Assembly: GCA_910587085.1 (NCBI GenBank)
Contig: CAJUMC010000029.1
Span: 1 to 38,906 of the forward strand
Direction of reading: 5' to 3'
DNA: 38,906 bases
DNA from: an uncultured Lachnospiraceae bacterium
GTDB lineage: Bacteria; Bacillota; Clostridia; Lachnospirales; Lachnospiraceae
In this document: piece after piece, positions 16,718 to 25,071 of the stretch
Layout of the letters: each line of letters opens with the position of its first letter
How positions within the stretch are numbered: position 1 is the stretch's first letter
Translations under genes and position numbers: made by a program
Notes under the pieces: generated by a model
What the model was told of the DNA's origin: nothing
The model's input: only the letters and a program-made list of their open reading frames with translations
Databases searched by the model: none

Positions 16718-16795
16718 CTTCCTGCGGGCAGGGATAGAATCCGAAAAAATATGCGGCTGCCTGGTTTTTTGGGCGGGCGCAGAAAGAGGTTTGAG

Positions 16796-17587
16796 ATGGA
16801 ATTTATTAAGTATGAGGTGGAGGGTGCGGTCGGCATCATCACGATCGACCGTCAGAAGGCGCTGAATGCGCTGAACAGCCAGGTACTCGACGAGCTGAAC
16901 GGTACACTGGATGCGGTTGATCTGTCGCAGGTGCGCGCACTGATCCTGACCGGCGCGGGCGAGAAATCGTTTGTGGCAGGCGCGGACATCGCCGAGATGA
17001 GCACGCTCACAAAGGCGGAGGGCGAGGCCTTCGGCAAAAAGGGCAACGATGTGTTCCGCAGGCTGGAGACCTTCCCGATCCCGGTAATCGCGGCGATCAA
17101 CGGCTTTGCGCTCGGCGGCGGCTGCGAGATTTCCATGAGCTGTGACATCCGAATCTGCTCGGAGAATGCCGTATTCGGACAGCCGGAGGTGGGACTCGGC
17201 ATTACGCCGGGCTTCGGCGGCACGCAGAGACTTGCCCGGATCGTCGGTGTCGGCAAGGCGAAGGAGATGATCTACGGCGCACGCAACATTAAGGCGGACG
17301 AGGCTTACCGCATTGGTCTTGTAAATAATGTCTATCCGCTTGAAGAGCTTCTTCCGGCGGCGAAGAAGCTTGCCTCCATAATTGCGGCCAACGCGCCGAT
17401 CGCAGTGAGAAACTGCAAGAAGGCGATCAATGACGGTCTGCAGGTTGACATGGATCAGGCGATTGTCATTGAGGAGAAGCTGTTCGGCGATTGCTTCGAG
17501 ACGGAGGATCAGAAGGCCGGAATGGGCAATTTCCTTGAGAAGGATAAGGAAAAGAAATTAAAGGTGGTTCCGTTTAAGAACTGCTGA
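16796..17587 (+). CDS. crt: 3-hydroxybutyryl-CoA dehydratase (crotonase)
   Basis: Converts 3-hydroxybutyryl-CoA to crotonyl-CoA. From ATG 16796 it is 263 aa, normal for short-chain crotonases. Motifs: KSFVAGADIAEM (oxyanion hole), GFALGGGCEISMSCDI with catalytic Glu111, and FGQPEVGLGITPGFGGTQRL with Glu131; the 20-residue gap between the two Glu matches the family. An in-frame extension back to 16673 is GC-rich spacer sequence without a ribosome site, so the later start with AGAGG upstream is used. It sits second in the operon, followed by an unusual 479-base spacer. Confidence 0.95.
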   Translation: MEFIKYEVEGAVGIITIDRQKALNALNSQVLDELNGTLDAVDLSQVRALILTGAGEKSFVAGADIAEMSTLTKAEGEAFGKKGNDVFRRLETFPIPVIAAINGFALGGGCEISMSCDIRICSENAVFGQPEVGLGITPGFGGTQRLARIVGVGKAKEMIYGARNIKADEAYRIGLVNNVYPLEELLPAAKKLASIIAANAPIAVRNCKKAINDGLQVDMDQAIVIEEKLFGDCFETEDQKAGMGNFLEKDKEKKLKVVPFKNC

Positions 17588-17620
17588 AAACGATAAACGG
17601 CAGAACCCTGAAACAGCGCC

Positions 17621-18050
17621 GGAAGGGATATTCGGAAGCGGAGCGGAGGAAACCCTTCTCGGGGAAAGGCGCGGCAAGGGAGCTGCGGAATTTATAAAAA
17701 GCATGTGCCCGGACGGCGTTCGGCGGATTCTCCGGAAGCGGAGCGGACGGAGCATCCGGTATGAGGAGCAGTGCGGGAAGGGTGCATGCGGAGTTTTAAA
17801 ACCCCTATGTGTCCGGGCGGTATCCGGCGGAATTTCGAAAGCGGAGCAAAAGAAAATCCGGCGCGGAAATCCGTTTTAAGGGAGCAGGAGCGCTCCGAAA
17901 CCGATTTCCCAGGGATAAAACCAAGAAGGCGCATGCGGAACTCAAAAAAACAGCAGTTCCCCTTAAGCAGCACGGAAGGGATTTCAGAAGCAGAGCGGAT
18001 GAAAACCCTTCCTGGGAAAAGGGCTGCGGAGGGGAGCTGCGGAACTCAAA
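17621..18050 (+). repeat. Degenerate ~100-nt tandem repeat in the crt-hbd spacer
   Basis: About four diverged copies begin at 17621, 17701, 17804 and 17974. Each carries a core resembling GGATTTCGGAAGCGGAGCGG and ends near GCGGAACTCAAAA or a variant. The first and fourth copies share AACCCTT, GGGAAA and GGGAGCTGCGGAA in the same order. The second and third share an ATGTGNCCGGNCGG leader about 103 bases apart. An open frame crosses part of the spacer (from 17809) but has no ribosome site and runs into hbd, so I treat it as non-coding. Confidence 0.6.
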
Positions 18051-18066
18051 ACAGGAGGAACCAATC

Positions 18067-18906
18067 ATGAAAGTTGGTATTATCGGCGCTGGTACCATGG
18101 GCGCAGGCATTGCACAGGCATTTGCCATGACGGACGGCTACGAGGTATGCCTCTGCGATATCAAGCAGGAGTTTGCAGACGGCGGCAAGGGAAGAATTTT
18201 AAAGAACCTCAATTTCCTGGTAAACAAGGAAAAGATTACCCAGGAGAAGGCGGACGCGATTGCAGCCAAAATCGTGACCGGTCTGAAGGATATCTGCACG
18301 GACTGTGATCTTGTAATCGAGGTTGCTCCGGAAAATATGCAGATCAAGAAGACAACCTTCCAGGAGCTTCAGTCCATTGTAAAGAAGGACTGCATCTTTG
18401 CTACGAACACCTCCTCCCTCTCCATCACCGAGATCGGAGCAGGTCTGGACAGACCGATGATCGGTATGCACTTCTTCAATCCGGCAGACCGGATGAAGCT
18501 TGTGGAGGTGATTGCAGGAGAGAACACCCCGGCGGAGCTTGTGGACAAAATTAAATCCATCGCTTCCGAGATCGGCAAGACGCCGGTAGAAGTGAAGGAA
18601 GCACCGGGCTTTGTTGTAAACCGTATCCTTATCCCGATGATCAACGAGGCAATCGGCATCTATGCCGACGGCATCGCAAGCGTTTCCGATATCGACGAAG
18701 CAATGAAACTCGGCGCTTCTCATCCGATGGGACCGCTCGCGCTCGGCGATCTGGTCGGACTGGACATCGTGCTTGCCATTATGGAGGTTCTTCAGAACGA
18801 GACGGGCGACCCGAAGTACCGTCCGCATCCGCTGCTTCGCAAGATGGTCCGTGCAGGCAAGCTCGGAAAGAAGACCGGCAGAGGCTTCTACGATTACAGC
18901 AAGTAA
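18067..18906 (+). CDS. hbd: 3-hydroxybutyryl-CoA dehydrogenase
   Basis: NAD(P)H-dependent reduction of acetoacetyl-CoA to 3-hydroxybutyryl-CoA. It is 279 aa from ATG 18067, with GGAGG at 18053-18057. The Rossmann motif GIIGAGTMGAGIAQAF opens the protein. NTSSLSITEI and MIGMHFFNPADRMKLVEVI contain the substrate-binding Ser and catalytic His, and the C-terminal helical domain starts at APGFVVNRILIPMINEA. It ends RGFYDYSK, as in clostridial Hbd. It is third in the operon, after the repeat-bearing spacer and before a spacer with a GC-rich hairpin. Confidence 0.96.
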   Translation: MKVGIIGAGTMGAGIAQAFAMTDGYEVCLCDIKQEFADGGKGRILKNLNFLVNKEKITQEKADAIAAKIVTGLKDICTDCDLVIEVAPENMQIKKTTFQELQSIVKKDCIFATNTSSLSITEIGAGLDRPMIGMHFFNPADRMKLVEVIAGENTPAELVDKIKSIASEIGKTPVEVKEAPGFVVNRILIPMINEAIGIYADGIASVSDIDEAMKLGASHPMGPLALGDLVGLDIVLAIMEVLQNETGDPKYRPHPLLRKMVRAGKLGKKTGRGFYDYSK

Positions 18907-18940
18907 TTTCATTACGGAACGGCAGCGGCAGGCAGGCTCT

Positions 18941-18957
18941 GCGGGGGCTTCCCCCGC
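18941..18957 (+). other. GC-rich hairpin in the hbd-bcd spacer
   Basis: GCGGGGG (18941-18947), loop CTT, CCCCCGC (18951-18957): a perfect 7-bp all-GC stem extendable with flanking imperfect pairs. No U tract. It lies 35 bases after the hbd stop and may block 3' exonucleases or mark an RNA processing point. Confidence 0.55.
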
Positions 18958-19023
18958 GGGGGCTGCTGCCCTTGAGTTATGGAGGCGGTTGCCCCACATA
19001 AATGATATGGAGGAATGCAGATC

Positions 19024-20190
19024 ATGGATTTTACCTTAAGTAAAGAGCATGAAATGGCGAGAACTCTTTTCAGAGAGTTCGCTGAGAAGGAGGTTAAGCC
19101 TCTTGCGATAGAGGTTGATGAGACGGAGGAATTCCCGAAGGCCACGGTGGAGAAGATGGCGAAGGCAGGCTTTCTCGGCATCCCGGTTCCGAAGGAATAC
19201 GGCGGGCAGGGCTGCGACGTGCTCACCTATGCAATGTGCGTGGAGGAGCTGGCGAAGGTCTGCGGTACGACGGCGATCATTGTGTCCGCACACACTTCCC
19301 TTTGCTGCGATCCGATTCTCACCTACGGCACCGAGGAGCAGAAGCAGAAGTATCTTCCGGATCTTGCGAGCGGAAGAAAACTCGGCGCTTTCGGTCTGAC
19401 TGAGCCGGGTGCGGGCACGGATGCACAGGGCCAGCAGACCAAGGCGGTGCTCGAGGGAGACGAGTGGGTTCTGAACGGCTCCAAGATCTTCATCACCAAC
19501 GGCAAGCAGGCCGATGTGTACATTATTTTTGCCGTGACCGGCATTGTTGAGAAAAAGGGCAGAAAGACAAAGGAAATTTCGGCATTTATCGTGGAGAAGG
19601 GAACGCCGGGCTTCTCTTTCGGCACGAAGGAGAAGAAGATGGGTATCCGCGGCTCTTCCACCTACGAGCTGATTTTTACTGACTGCCGAATCCCGAAGGA
19701 GAATATTCTGGGACAGCAGGGCAAGGGCTTCGGTATCGCGATGCACACGCTCGACGGCGGGCGGATCGGCGTTGCGGCGCAGGCGCTTGGCATCGGAGAG
19801 GGAGCGCTTGACCGCACCGTTGCTTATGTAAAAGAAAGAAAGCAGTTCGGACGTGCCATCGGCGCATTCCAGAACACCCAGTTCCAGCTTGCAAATATGG
19901 CGACACAGGCGCAGGCTGCTCAGCTTCTCGTTTATAAAGCTGCCCGCACAAAGGATCAGTACGCGCAGGATCACAAGACCTCCTACAGCATCGAGGCAGC
20001 ACAGGCGAAGCTTTACGCGGCGGAGATGGCGATGGATGTTACCACGAAGGCAGTTCAGCTGCACGGCGGCTACGGTTACACGCGTGAGTACGAGGTGGAG
20101 CGCATGATGCGTGATGCGAAGATCACCGAAATCTATGAGGGCACGAGCGAAGTGCAGCGCATGGTTATCAGCGGGGCGCTGCTGAAATAA
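19024..20190 (+). CDS. bcd: Butyryl-CoA dehydrogenase (short-chain acyl-CoA dehydrogenase)
   Basis: FAD enzyme that reduces crotonyl-CoA to butyryl-CoA, taking electrons from EtfAB. In clostridia the Bcd/Etf complex couples this exergonic step to ferredoxin reduction (electron bifurcation). It is 388 aa from ATG 19024 (MDFTLSKEHEMAR, the family-typical start, with GGAGG at 19009-19013). Landmarks: GAFGLTEPGAGTDAQGQQT, the GSKIFITNG FAD region, and catalytic Glu in ITEIYEGTSEVQRMVI near the C-terminus. The directly downstream etfB and etfA genes support Bcd over a degradative dehydrogenase. Confidence 0.96.
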   Translation: MDFTLSKEHEMARTLFREFAEKEVKPLAIEVDETEEFPKATVEKMAKAGFLGIPVPKEYGGQGCDVLTYAMCVEELAKVCGTTAIIVSAHTSLCCDPILTYGTEEQKQKYLPDLASGRKLGAFGLTEPGAGTDAQGQQTKAVLEGDEWVLNGSKIFITNGKQADVYIIFAVTGIVEKKGRKTKEISAFIVEKGTPGFSFGTKEKKMGIRGSSTYELIFTDCRIPKENILGQQGKGFGIAMHTLDGGRIGVAAQALGIGEGALDRTVAYVKERKQFGRAIGAFQNTQFQLANMATQAQAAQLLVYKAARTKDQYAQDHKTSYSIEAAQAKLYAAEMAMDVTTKAVQLHGGYGYTREYEVERMMRDAKITEIYEGTSEVQRMVISGALLK

Positions 20191-20269
20191 GCCTGTTTCC
20201 CTGCGCAGTATTTTGCCTGGCAGTCAGCAATGCAGCGGGAAGAAACCGGGGGCCGGAAGGCTGCGGTAT

Positions 20270-20317
20270 GCCGCATGCGGCTTGAACAGGCGGAAGATTT
20301 GAAACGGCGTTTCAAAT
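20270..20317 (+). other. Palindrome and hairpin in the bcd-etfB spacer
   Basis: A perfect 12-base palindrome GCCGCATGCGGC (20270-20281) is followed by a 9-bp stem ATTTGAAAC/GTTTCAAAT (20297-20305 with 20309-20317) around GGC. Only a few T follow, so it could be a partial terminator or a stability element. The whole spacer is 200 bases. Confidence 0.5.
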
Positions 20318-20390
20318 TTCTTATGGATGCAGTATCACAGGCAGCCCTGCGTTATGCAAGGGTATAAAAATATAAGGAGTGGAAAATACA

Positions 20391-21173
20391 ATGAATATTG
20401 TTGTTTGTATTAAGCAGGTTCCTGATACAAAGGGCGGTGTAAAGTTTAATCCGGACGGCACGCTGGACAGAGCCTCCATGATGACCATCATGAACCCGGA
20501 CGACAAGGCGGGGCTTGAGGCTGCGCTCAGACTGAAGGATCAGTACGGAGCAACGGTGACGGCGCTGACCATGGGCCTTCCGAAGGCGGAGGAGGTTCTG
20601 CGCGAGGCGATTGCCATGGGTGCGGACAAGGGCATTCTTGTAACGGATCGCGTACTCGGCGGCGCGGATACCTGGGCGACCTCCCAGACGCTTGCCGGCG
20701 CACTGCGCAATATTGAGTATGACCTGATTATTACGGGACGCCAGGCAATCGACGGCGATACCGCACAGGTCGGCCCGCAGATTTCCGAGCATTTGAATAT
20801 TCCGGTTATTTCCTATGCTCAGAATCTCAGGATTGAGGGCGACAGCGTAGTTGTTGAGCGTCAGTTCGATGACAGATATCATGTTTTGAAAGCAAAAATG
20901 CCTTGTCTTGTAACGGCGCTCTCCGAGCTGAACGAGCCGAGATATATGACGCCGGGCGGCATTTTTGACGCTTACCGGGCAGAGATCACTGTCTGGGGAA
21001 GAACGGATCTGAAGGATGTGGAAGATTCCAATCTCGGATTGAAGGGCTCCCCGACGCAGATCGCAAAGGCTTCCGACAAGGTGAGAAAGGGAAGCGGCGA
21101 GGTTGTAACGCTCGATCCTGCAGAGGCTGCCGATTACATTGTCGGCAAGTTAAAAGAGAAGCATGTTATCTAA
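20391..21173 (+). CDS. etfB: Electron transfer flavoprotein, beta subunit
   Basis: Smaller Etf subunit, 260 aa, starting MNIVVCIKQVPDT as in clostridial EtfB. With EtfA it passes electrons from NADH to Bcd and, in the bifurcating complexes, to ferredoxin. Characteristic segments: NPDDKAGLEAALRLKD, ALTMGLPKAEEVLREAIAMG, DLIITGRQAIDGDTAQVGPQ. AGGAG lies 11 bases before ATG 20391. It is separated from etfA by only 18 bases, so the two are tightly coupled. Confidence 0.96.
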   Translation: MNIVVCIKQVPDTKGGVKFNPDGTLDRASMMTIMNPDDKAGLEAALRLKDQYGATVTALTMGLPKAEEVLREAIAMGADKGILVTDRVLGGADTWATSQTLAGALRNIEYDLIITGRQAIDGDTAQVGPQISEHLNIPVISYAQNLRIEGDSVVVERQFDDRYHVLKAKMPCLVTALSELNEPRYMTPGGIFDAYRAEITVWGRTDLKDVEDSNLGLKGSPTQIAKASDKVRKGSGEVVTLDPAEAADYIVGKLKEKHVI

Positions 21174-21191
21174 ATAATTGGAGGTATGACA

Positions 21192-22235
21192 ATGAACTTG
21201 GATGAATATAAGGGCGTATATGTCTTCGCTCAGCAGGTGGACAACGTAATCAACAGCATTGCCTTTGAGCTGATCGGCAAAGGAAAGGATCTGGCGGAGG
21301 CACTCGGCACAGAGGTGACGGCGGTGCTCGTCGGAAGCAACGTGGAGAGCCTGGCAGACGAGCTTGCCGAGTACGGCGCGGACCGGGTCATTGTGGTGGA
21401 CGATCCGGAGCTGAAGGAGTATCGGACGGAGCCTTACGCGCATGCGCTTGCTTCCGTGGTAAATCAGTATAAGCCGGAGATCCTGCTTGTCGGCGCTACG
21501 GCGATCGGCCGCGATCTCGGCCCGAGAGTGTCTGCAAGAGTGCATACCGGCCTGACTGCGGACTGTACGCAGCTTGAGATCGGCGATTTCCCGATCAATC
21601 CGCTTCCGGGCAAGGAACAGAAGCACAATCAGCTGCTTATGACCCGTCCGGCGTTCGGCGGCAACACCATCGCAACGATTGCATGTCCGGATTTCCGTCC
21701 GCAGATGGCGACGGTGCGTCCGGGCGTAATGCAGAAGAGGGAGAAGAAGGCCGGCGTAAAGGCAAATGTAGAGAAATTCAATCCTGGCTTCACCCCGGAC
21801 AGCAAGTATGTTGAGATCCTTGAGATTGTTAAGGCAGTTACCGATACGGTGGATATCATGGATGCGAAAATTCTCGTTTCCGGCGGCCGCGGTGTTGGCA
21901 GCGCCGAGAATTTCAAGCTTCTGGAGGAGCTTGCAGAGGTGCTCGGCGGCACGGTCAGCTGCTCGCGCGCAGTGGTTGACGCGGGCTGGAAATCCAAGGA
22001 GCTCCAGGTGGGTCAGACCGGAAAAACGGTTCGTCCGCATGTGTATTTCGCGGTCGGCATTTCCGGAGCCATCCAGCACATTGCCGGTATGGAGGAGGCC
22101 GATATCATTGTTGCCATCAACAAGGATGAAACCGCTCCGATTTTCTCTGTTGCGGATTACGGCCTTGTCGGCGATCTGAATAAGATTCTGCCGGTTCTGA
22201 CCGAGCAGCTGAAGGCAGCGAAGGCGGCAGGCTGA
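21192..22235 (+). CDS. etfA: Electron transfer flavoprotein, alpha subunit
   Basis: Larger Etf subunit, about 347 aa, carrying the C-terminal FAD-binding domain with SGGRGVGSAENFKLLEELAEVLGG, SRAVVDAGW, QVGQTGKTVRPHVYFAVGISGAIQH and INKDETAPIFSVADYGLVGDL. The N-terminal part has no extra ferredoxin domain. ATG 21192 is favoured by GGAGG at 21180-21184; the ATG at 21186 lies too close. It is the last gene of the butyrate operon, with a strong terminator about 135 bases downstream. Confidence 0.96.
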   Translation: MNLDEYKGVYVFAQQVDNVINSIAFELIGKGKDLAEALGTEVTAVLVGSNVESLADELAEYGADRVIVVDDPELKEYRTEPYAHALASVVNQYKPEILLVGATAIGRDLGPRVSARVHTGLTADCTQLEIGDFPINPLPGKEQKHNQLLMTRPAFGGNTIATIACPDFRPQMATVRPGVMQKREKKAGVKANVEKFNPGFTPDSKYVEILEIVKAVTDTVDIMDAKILVSGGRGVGSAENFKLLEELAEVLGGTVSCSRAVVDAGWKSKELQVGQTGKTVRPHVYFAVGISGAIQHIAGMEEADIIVAINKDETAPIFSVADYGLVGDLNKILPVLTEQLKAAKAAG

Positions 22236-22370
22236 TCCGAATGCTCCGATGCGGGTGAAGAATTTTAGCGTCCGGCGCGGGAATAAGGATATCCATAAGA
22301 CATAATAAGACTGCTGGTATTGCGCGGATGCTTTGAAAGCACCGCGGAGAACGCAGCGGAAAAGCAACAT

Positions 22371-22417
22371 AAGGACTGTGCTGCACGGAGGTTTTGTGCG
22401 GTACAGTTCTTTTTTTA
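22371..22417 (+). terminator. Strong intrinsic terminator of the butyrate operon
   Basis: A 16-bp stem (22371-22386 with 22396-22411, including three G-U pairs), a 9-base loop and a run of eight T (22410-22417). The gap 22236-22370 before it shows no gene. The operon transcript should therefore end here, about 7 kb after its start. Confidence 0.92.
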
Positions 22418-22546
22418 TCATTTCTTTGATTAAATGCTTTTTGTATTTTAAGATATCGCCTGCCAGGCGTTGAAAAGAGCGAGCGAAAACGAAGTGAGGA
22501 TTTTTTGACTGTATCAAAGGGCGGCAGATAAAAAAGGAGGAGTTCT

Positions 22547-22903
22547 GTGAACATCCAGATTTTCGGTACAAGAAAGGATTTTGATACAAAAAAGGCGGAG
22601 AGATTCTTTAAGGAGAGAGGGATCAAATATCAGTTTATTGATATGAAAGAAAAAGGGATGAGCAGAGGTGAATTTGTCACAGTCTGTCAGAGCGTCGGCG
22701 GTATGGATGCCATGATTGATCCGGACTGCCGGGATCAGGGGCTGCTGGCGCTGCTCCGTCATCTTTCGCCGGAGGACAGGCTGGAAAAAATTCTGGAAAA
22801 CCAGGAAGTGATCCGCACGCCCGTTGTGCGGAACGGGAGGCAGGCGGCGGTCGGCTTCCTCCAGCACCGTATCTTTCCGCTGCAGACGTCTCGATCCTGT
22901 TGA
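22547..22903 (+). CDS. ArsC/Spx-family thioredoxin-fold protein without the redox cysteine
   Basis: A 118-aa member of the ArsC/Spx/YffB family. The start MNIQIFGTRKDFDTKKAERF and the segments FKERGIKYQFIDMKEKGMSRGEF and TPVVRNGRQAAVG follow the family closely. Relatives have a Cys at the position corresponding to Asp11 (KKC.DTKKA), so this copy lacks the expected catalytic residue. The last ~15 residues (FLQHRIF..., ending in Cys) also differ from the usual Gln-Pro-Glu-x-Trp ending. GTG 22547 is supported by AAGGAGG at 22534-22540. It could be a non-catalytic RNA-polymerase-binding regulator like Spx, or a decaying gene. Confidence 0.75.
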   Translation: MNIQIFGTRKDFDTKKAERFFKERGIKYQFIDMKEKGMSRGEFVTVCQSVGGMDAMIDPDCRDQGLLALLRHLSPEDRLEKILENQEVIRTPVVRNGRQAAVGFLQHRIFPLQTSRSC

Positions 22904-23055
22904 CGGAGGGTTTCAGCAGAAACGGCAGAATGGTATACAATCTGGTGGGATAGGAATAACTTCCGGCATGATAAATATAGCGGAAAGCCGTATTCGGAAG
23001 CTCGTCGAAATCCAAGCCGTTTACCCGGAGGATTCAGGCGCCGGGAACGGTATTC
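22904..23055 (+). other. Non-coding spacer after the ArsC-like gene
   Basis: No gene with a ribosome site is seen. A frame that continues for 85 codons across 22824-23081 overlaps the ArsC-like gene and shows no protein-like pattern. Confidence 0.4.
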
Positions 23056-23084
23056 TTGTAATTCTTCCGGGGAAGTGTTAAAAT
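23056..23084 (+). promoter_or_regulatory. Possible promoter of the Cache chemoreceptor gene
   Basis: TTGTAA (23056-23061), a 17-base spacer, and TAAAAT (23079-23084) preceded by TG. It would give a leader of about 175 bases containing the hairpin at 23113-23138. Confidence 0.42.
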
Positions 23085-23112
23085 GATAAATGTCAGAGGG
23101 GGGATGCGAGTC

Positions 23113-23138
23113 TCTCACTGCGCCGCTTCGCAGTGAGA
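23113..23138 (+). other. Perfect 10-bp hairpin in the chemoreceptor leader
   Basis: TCTCACTGCG (23113-23122) pairs with CGCAGTGAGA (23129-23138) around CCGCTT. No U tract follows. It may be an mRNA element, a dispersed repeat or an operator; nothing in the sequence decides which. Confidence 0.5.
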
Positions 23139-23266
23139 AATAGCTCATGCATTTTTGCAGGAATATCTGACCGAAGGAAGCGGGGCTTTGTCGTTCCTGT
23201 GCGGCAGCGTTTTACCATGATGAATGCCTGCAGTGCGGACGATGCAAAAGAAAACGGGGGAGATTT

Positions 23267-24967
23267 ATGAAAGAAAAGAAGAGAAGCTATGGGATCTATT
23301 CCATTAAAATGAGGATTCTGGGTATTGTCGTACTGTCAGTGCTGTTTTCTACAGTGCTGAGTGTATGGACGCTGGTTCCGATGCTGAAGGACAGCATGCT
23401 TACCACAAACCGGAATTATATTCTGGATATGACAAAATCATATGGGCAGATGCTGGAGCTTGTTTATGAGAACGCCGGGGACTCCATGTATGAGATGGGA
23501 GTACTGCCGAATCTGCTCAGCAATGCGGGGGTTGAGGACGTGACATCAAGCTACGCCTACCTTGTGGATAATACCGGTATGATGCAGTACCATCCGACGC
23601 CGGACAAAATCGGAAAGCCGGTTGAAAATGAGGTGGTTACCGGATTGATTTCGGAAATCAAATCCGGGCGTCACCCGGACGATGCTGTTGTTTCTTATGA
23701 TTTCAGGGGAGTAACAAAGTTTGCGGGCTATTATGTGAGCCAGGATTTGCGCTTTATTCTGATTATCACGGCGGATGAGTCGGAGATTCTGGAGCCGATG
23801 TACGCAATGACGCGGCGGTGTATTATGAGTGCGGGTATTGCGCTGGTAATCTGTGCGGGCATCGGGCTTGCCGGAGCGCTCTGGACGGTCCGGCCGCTCG
23901 CGGCGATCGGCAGCGTGATTGCAAGGCTGGAGCATCTGGACTTTACCGTGGACGAAGAACAGGAAAAGCTGAACCGGCGCAGAGATGAAACCGGAGCCAT
24001 GAGCCGCGCGGTTACAAAGCTGACCGAAAGACTTGCGGAGGTAACAGGAAATCTGCAGCAGCAGAGCATTTCGCTTATGGCGGCGGCGGAGGCGCTCGAC
24101 AGAAATGCAGGTGAAACCATACGCACCGTCGGGCAGGTTGAACAGGCGGTCGGCGATATTGCCACGGGAGCAACCTCGCAGGCCAACGAGACGCAGACGG
24201 CAACGGAGAATGTGGTCGCCATGGGCGAGATGATCAATAAGACTTCGAATGAGGTGGAGGAGCTGAACGGAAAATCAAAGCAAATTGTAGCCTCCAGTGA
24301 GGACGCGGCAGTGATTCTCGGCGAGCTCGGGGAGATTAACCGCAAAGCGGTTCAGGCGGTAGGGATGATCAGCGGGCAGGCCTCCGCAACGAACGAATCC
24401 GCACAGAAGATCCGCGAGGCTACGACGCTGATTTCATCGATTGCCGAGGAAACCAATCTTCTTTCGCTGAACGCGTCCATCGAGGCGGCGAGGGCGGGCG
24501 ATCAGGGCCGTGGCTTCGCCGTGGTGGCTGCACAGATCCAGAAGCTTGCGGAGCAGTCCAACCAGTCGGCGAGCCAGATCGAGCATATTATTGAGGCTCT
24601 GCTGAGCGATACCACAAACGCGGTTCACACCATGAATGAAATGCAGGAGATAATGGGAAAGCAGAATGAAAAAATGATCGGAGCGAGCGACGCTTTCCGG
24701 AAGGTAAAGCATGAGGTGGATGCTTCCGTTCAGAGCATCGGAAACATTGCTCATGAGGCGCAGAACCTGCAGTCAGCCAGAAGCAGCGTGGTGGATATCG
24801 TTCAGGATCTGACCGCTATTGCGCAGGAAAATGCGGCAAGTACGGAGGAAACTTCCGCTTCCGTGACGGAGATTGCCTCCATTATCGAGGATATTGCAAA
24901 CAATGCATCGTTCCTCAAGGAGATCGCGGGCGAGCTGGAGCACAATATGAAGCAGTTCAAGCTGTAA
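23267..24967 (+). CDS. Methyl-accepting chemotaxis protein with Cache-type sensor
   Basis: Chemoreceptor of 566 aa. TM1 lies at about 12-35 (ILGIVVLSVLFSTVLSVWTLV). An extracytoplasmic Cache-like domain of about 150 residues includes YAYLVDNTGMMQYHPTPDKIGKPV, a single-Cache signature. TM2 is at about 186-208, followed by HAMP (about 209-262) and the methyl-accepting domain, whose tip reads EETNLLSLNASIEAARAGDQ then GRGFAVVAAQIQKLAEQS. ATG 23267 follows GGGGGAG. Cache domains commonly bind small organic acids or amino acids. Its domain type differs from the 2.4-4.1 kb receptor, so the two sense different ligands. Confidence 0.93.
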   Translation: MKEKKRSYGIYSIKMRILGIVVLSVLFSTVLSVWTLVPMLKDSMLTTNRNYILDMTKSYGQMLELVYENAGDSMYEMGVLPNLLSNAGVEDVTSSYAYLVDNTGMMQYHPTPDKIGKPVENEVVTGLISEIKSGRHPDDAVVSYDFRGVTKFAGYYVSQDLRFILIITADESEILEPMYAMTRRCIMSAGIALVICAGIGLAGALWTVRPLAAIGSVIARLEHLDFTVDEEQEKLNRRRDETGAMSRAVTKLTERLAEVTGNLQQQSISLMAAAEALDRNAGETIRTVGQVEQAVGDIATGATSQANETQTATENVVAMGEMINKTSNEVEELNGKSKQIVASSEDAAVILGELGEINRKAVQAVGMISGQASATNESAQKIREATTLISSIAEETNLLSLNASIEAARAGDQGRGFAVVAAQIQKLAEQSNQSASQIEHIIEALLSDTTNAVHTMNEMQEIMGKQNEKMIGASDAFRKVKHEVDASVQSIGNIAHEAQNLQSARSSVVDIVQDLTAIAQENAASTEETSASVTEIASIIEDIANNASFLKEIAGELEHNMKQFKL

Positions 24968-25018
24968 GTCACGGCAGCGGGGCTCACTTTGAATTCCGCG
25001 CCGGCATGTTGTATTGCG

Positions 25019-25056
25019 CGGCGGCCTCCGGGCCGCCGTGTTGAGCCGGACTTTTT
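25019..25056 (+). terminator. Probable terminator of the Cache chemoreceptor gene
   Basis: CGGCGGCC (25019-25026), loop TCCG, GGCCGCCG (25031-25038), with a run of six T at 25051-25056. The T run is 12 bases beyond the stem, so this is a moderate candidate. It lies between two convergent genes. Confidence 0.5.
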
Positions 25057-25071
25057 TCGCTGTCTAACCGG

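Noticed and set aside
17621..18050. Possible CRISPR array or riboswitch in the crt-hbd spacer
   Set aside because: Repeats are long, uneven and diverged, without unique spacers, and no known riboswitch core is seen.
17809..18066. N-terminal extension of Hbd by 86 residues
   Set aside because: Residues are basic and repetitive, encoded by the spacer repeat; the Rossmann motif and GGAGG place the start at 18067.
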